Shown here one piece after another: positions 61,409-64,000 of a stretch of DNA of 64,000 nucleotides. The position numbers and the translations under genes were made by a program. The stretch comes from Mesorhizobium sp. SOD10 (GTDB taxonomy: Bacteria > Pseudomonadota > Alphaproteobacteria > Rhizobiales > Rhizobiaceae). Each line of letters begins with the position of its first letter. Position 1 is the stretch's first letter. The stretch is from assembly GCA_000824805.1 (NCBI GenBank), contig CCNA01000006.1, positions 496,001-560,000 on the forward strand, read 5' to 3'. Under the pieces are notes generated by a model that saw nothing but the letters and a program-made list of their open reading frames with translations, was not told the origin of the DNA and searched no databases.

Positions 61409-62635
61409 TCAGGTGCGTTTCTGGCCCGCGATATAGGCATCGATCCTGTCCGGATCGAAAATCTGGCCGTCGAAAAATCCGTCCGGGCCGAGTATGAGAC
61501 TTGCCCCCGCGGAGCCGACCGGCGTCGCCGTCTTCAAGGCCCCTTCGACCTTGGCATTGGCGCCAGGCAGCGCTACGCCGAGCGGCTTCAGCGCCGAGCG
61601 ATAAAGGTCGGGCCGGTAGCAGTCGCGAGCGATGGCGAGATTTTGCGGCGTGTGCGGCAATTGTCCCCAGCGCACCATCTGCGTATAGAACCAGAGCGCG
61701 TGGCTGTTCCAGGGAAAGTTCGCCGCCTTGTCGAAGGGCAGGAAGAAATCCTCCACACTCCGCTCCGCGCCTCCGCCAAGCTGAAGGCGTCCGGTGAGCG
61801 TCGGCATCTGAATCGCCTCCGGCTGCGCGAGGAAAGCGGATCTTGCCATCAGCGCGGCCAGCTCGCCGCGGTTCGCAGGATCCTGGCACCAGCGGGCGGA
61901 ATGATGCAGCGCCCTGAGCAGCGCAGCCAGCGCGTCCGGATTCTCCTCGGCCCAGTTTCTGCGCACGCCGATCACCTTTTCGGGGCTGTTGCGCCACAGC
62001 AGCGCCTTGACGGTGACGATGCGGCCGGTGCCGGCCGCCACGGCGGCGCTGTTCCAGGGCTCGCCGACGCAATAGCCGTCGATGCGGCCGGCCGCCAATG
62101 CATCAGCCATGAAGGGCGGCGGCACGATGACGATCTCGATGTCGCGGTCGGGGTCGATGCCGCAGGCGGCGAGCCAGTAGCGCAGCTCGTAATTATGGCC
62201 CGAGTGCGGATGCACGACGGCGAAACGCAAAGGCTCGCGACCGGCAGCCACCCGCTCGCGGATCAAAGCGCCGAGCGCCGCCCCGGCACGCGCCGGATCG
62301 AGATCGGCCGTGCCGCCATGCGCCGCCATGCCTTCCCAGACCGTGTTGGACACGGTGATGCAGTTGCCGCCGAGCCCGAGCGAGAAGGGCACGATGGTTT
62401 CCGACGCAAGCGGCGTGAGGCCGAGGCTGCAGGCGAGCGGCATTGGCCCAAGCATATGCGCGACATTGAAATGCCCGATGGCGATGCGGTCGCGGATGTT
62501 GGCCCAGGACGTTTCGCGATTGAGCTTGAGCTCTACGCCCTCGCGGGCGGCAAAGCCCATCTCGCCGGCTGCGACCAGGACAGCGCTGTCGAACAGCGGC
62601 ATGAAGCCGGCGGTGATCTCATGCGTCGTGCTCAT
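61409..62635 (-). CDS. nasS: NasS, nitrate sensor related to NrtA/CmpA binding proteins
   Basis: A 408-aa protein with the fold of nitrate-binding proteins of NrtA type but without a signal peptide, so it is cytoplasmic. FNVAHMLGPMPLACSLGL, GGNCITVSN, and DGYCVGEPWNSAAVAAGTG are shared with the nitrate-binding pocket. Known NasS proteins bind NasT and release it when nitrate is present. It overlaps nasT by 4 bp (ATGA) and precedes the operon with the attenuator leader. Confidence 0.93.
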   Translation of the reverse strand: MSTTHEITAGFMPLFDSAVLVAAGEMGFAAREGVELKLNRETSWANIRDRIAIGHFNVAHMLGPMPLACSLGLTPLASETIVPFSLGLGGNCITVSNTVWEGMAAHGGTADLDPARAGAALGALIRERVAAGREPLRFAVVHPHSGHNYELRYWLAACGIDPDRDIEIVIVPPPFMADALAAGRIDGYCVGEPWNSAAVAAGTGRIVTVKALLWRNSPEKVIGVRRNWAEENPDALAALLRALHHSARWCQDPANRGELAALMARSAFLAQPEAIQMPTLTGRLQLGGGAERSVEDFFLPFDKAANFPWNSHALWFYTQMVRWGQLPHTPQNLAIARDCYRPDLYRSALKPLGVALPGANAKVEGALKTATPVGSAGASLILGPDGFFDGQIFDPDRIDAYIAGQKRT

Positions 62636-63234
62636 TCGCCCCCCAGCGGGCCCAGCAGCCCTGCCGCCGTCACCAGGCTTTGGGCGATCTCGGCGATCTT
62701 GCGGTTCTGGTTCATGGCGGTCTTGCGCAGAAGCGCGTAGGCCGCTTCCTCGCTCAGACCGCGCGACTTCATCAATATGCCCTTGGCCCGGTCGACAACC
62801 TTGCGGTTCTCGAGCTCGCTGCGCGCTTCCTCCAGTTCGCGCGCCATGCGCGAGAAGGCATTGAAGCGGCTGATGGCCATGTCGAGGATCGGCTTGATGC
62901 GCTCCTTCTTCAGCCCGTCGACCACATAGGCGGACACGCCGGCATCGACAGCCGCCTCGATCGAGGCCCGGTCGGAGCGGTCGACAAACATGGCGATCGG
63001 CCGTTTTACCGCGCGCGAAAGCTGGAACATGTTCTCCAGCATGTCGCGGTTCGGATTTTCGAGATCAATGACGATGACGTCCGGCTCGAGTTCGGCGATG
63101 CGCTTGGCGATGCCGGCCACGTCATGGACCACCGTGACATGCCGATGGCCGGCGTCCCGCAATCCGGCCTCGATGATCGAGGCGCGGATGCGGTTCTCGT
63201 CGATAACAAGGATGGTCAACGAACCGGCGGACAT
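62632..63234 (-). CDS. nasT: NasT, ANTAR-domain antitermination regulator
   Basis: A 200-aa protein. Residues 1-120 form a pseudo-receiver domain (LTILVIDENRIRASIIEAGL); residue VIDLENP holds the Asp position usual for phosphorylation. A coiled-coil linker (ARELEEARSELENRKVVDRA) leads to the C-terminal ANTAR helix bundle (AKGILMKSRGLSEEAAYALL, RKTAMNQNRKIAEIAQ), which binds paired hexaloop hairpins in RNA. ATG at 63234. With NasS it controls the nas leader found at 61109-61205. Confidence 0.95.
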   Translation of the reverse strand: MSAGSLTILVIDENRIRASIIEAGLRDAGHRHVTVVHDVAGIAKRIAELEPDVIVIDLENPNRDMLENMFQLSRAVKRPIAMFVDRSDRASIEAAVDAGVSAYVVDGLKKERIKPILDMAISRFNAFSRMARELEEARSELENRKVVDRAKGILMKSRGLSEEAAYALLRKTAMNQNRKIAEIAQSLVTAAGLLGPLGGE

Positions 63235-63241
63235 GCGCCTA

Positions 63242-63271
63242 TTGTGCAGGCGGACCGGATTTGTGCAATGC
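63242..63271. promoter_or_regulatory. Direct TTGTGCA repeats before nasT
   Basis: TTGTGCA at 63242-63248 and TTGTGCAATG at 63261-63270 are 19 bp apart, ending only 7 bp upstream of the nasT start. TTTGTGCAATGC (63260-63271) is identical to 61376-61387 upstream of the nas operon promoter, so one DNA-binding protein may act at both. Confidence 0.5.
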
Positions 63272-63488
63272 GGCAATCGATCGGATCAGGCAGAGCCTGT
63301 TCATCCCAATGATCGCGCCGGAATAGTTCGCGCTTTCCGGCGCTTCTGCGAGCAGTACCACGCCAAGGCGGAAGGGCCGGCTGCTCGACGCCAAGCGGCG
63401 TCTCTACCCATCGCGCGCCGCCTCCTGGCGTCAGCGCGATCGAGCTGCAACCGTGAATGCTGTGCGCAACCATAGACTGTAGGCGCTC

Positions 63489-64000
63489 TCAGTCCTCCCT
63501 GAAGGCATGAGCAAAACTGTCGCCGACCGGCTGGAAGAGATATTCGAGCATGGTTCGCTTGCCGGTGACAACGGAGACGTCCACCGGCATCCCCGGATAT
63601 AGCTTCACCTGCGGAAGCTTCCTGAGTTCATCGGCGCCCACCTCGACCGTTCCCCGGAAGAACGTCGCCCCGCTGCGCTCGTCGACCTCGGCATCCGCTG
63701 ACACACGGGTGAGCGCGCCTTCCACCGTAGGCGTGGTTCTCTGCTTGTAGGCCACGAGCCGCACCGTCGCCGGCAGGCCGGGGCGAACGACATCGATATC
63801 AAGCGGCTGAATCTTGACGTCCAGCACCATCTTGTCCTGGTCGGGAACGAGATCGAGGATGATGCCCCCCGGCGGTACAACTCCGCCCGGCGTGAAGTAG
63901 CGAAGGTTCATCACCACCCCGTCCTCGGGCGCGACGACATCCCGGCGCGCGGCGCGTGCGCCGGTCTTCTGAAGTGCCTTTTCAAGCTCGGAGCGTTTGG
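63489..64000 (-). CDS. HlyD-family type I secretion adaptor (5' end outside window)
   Basis: The C-terminal 170 residues of a periplasmic membrane-fusion protein. They begin in the coiled coil/lipoyl region (ARRDVVAPEDGVVMNLRYFTPGGVVPPGG), followed by beta-barrel sequence ILDLVPDQDKMVLDVKIQP and the C-terminal family end YPGMPVDVSVVTGKRTMLEY plus LFQPVGDSFAHAFRED. It links an inner-membrane ABC exporter to a TolC-like channel in type I secretion. The frame is open to the last base. The 254-bp gap to nasT has no gene. Confidence 0.9.
   Translation of the reverse strand, partial: KRSELEKALQKTGARAARRDVVAPEDGVVMNLRYFTPGGVVPPGGIILDLVPDQDKMVLDVKIQPLDIDVVRPGLPATVRLVAYKQRTTPTVEGALTRVSADAEVDERSGATFFRGTVEVGADELRKLPQVKLYPGMPVDVSVVTGKRTMLEYLFQPVGDSFAHAFRED

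Overview
The window is GC-rich chromosomal DNA of an alphaproteobacterium. Gene content and order suggest a rhizobial genome close to Mesorhizobium: a heterotetrameric sarcosine oxidase cluster, a ubiE-ubiB-coaBC block, BMP-type nucleoside uptake, NasST-controlled nitrate assimilation, and intergenic repeats of the Rhizobiales type. The genus is an inference from remembered family patterns, not from a search.

Layout. 1-3.3 kb: the 3' end of an ACAD10-like phosphotransferase, an SDR dehydrogenase, a TetR regulator, a small exported peptide preceded by GTAC palindromes, and a small charged protein. 3.35-8.5 kb (minus): soxB-soxD-soxA-soxG. 8.8-13.9 kb (plus): SDR, SET-domain protein, rpsU with a strong terminator, TPR lipoprotein, DUF992 protein, MFS exporter. 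13.9-17.9 kb (minus): ubiE-ubiB-coaBC, where CoaBC carries an N-terminal ribbon-helix-helix domain. 18-29.3 kb: nucleoside salvage and uptake (add, upp, retropepsin-like protease; then minus-strand BMP binding protein, ABC transporter, cdd, purine nucleoside phosphorylase, deoA), with slyX, an anti-sigma-like protein and a GNAT enzyme inside. 29.5-30.7 kb: two membrane proteins.

31.13-36.2 kb: a tRNA-Ser(GGA) gene followed by a decayed 5-kb genomic island. A perfect 22-bp copy of the tRNA 3' end marks its far edge. It holds an integrase fragment, an IS5-type transposase fragment, the tail of an O-acetyltransferase and a partly broken surface-glycan operon. 36.4-43.6 kb: ECF sigma factor with a SnoaL-like tail plus an exported AhpD-like protein, KTSC protein, AlkB-like dioxygenase, a stand-alone NuoD, a chimeric proline-rich ORF ending in an ABC-permease tail, and a methyltransferase/TetR divergent pair. 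43.7-54.05 kb: an RpiR-controlled polyol or sugar uptake and catabolism locus.

54.07-63.2 kb (minus): nitrate assimilation. nasT-nasS encode an ANTAR antiterminator and its nitrate sensor. The operon that follows (57-aa membrane protein, narK, nirB, nirD, nasA) is preceded by a sigma-54-type promoter and a leader with two A1/G4 hexaloop hairpins. The second hairpin overlaps the 5' arm of an intrinsic terminator, a complete NasT antitermination switch readable from the sequence. The window ends in a truncated HlyD-type secretion adaptor gene.

The most interesting signals are the nas leader switch with a 12-bp motif shared with the nasTS promoter, the RHH-CoaBC fusion with repeated half-sites over its own start, the tRNA-Ser island, the ECF/AhpD pair sharing a promoter-like motif, the orphan nuoD, and a composite hairpin repeat at convergent gene ends.
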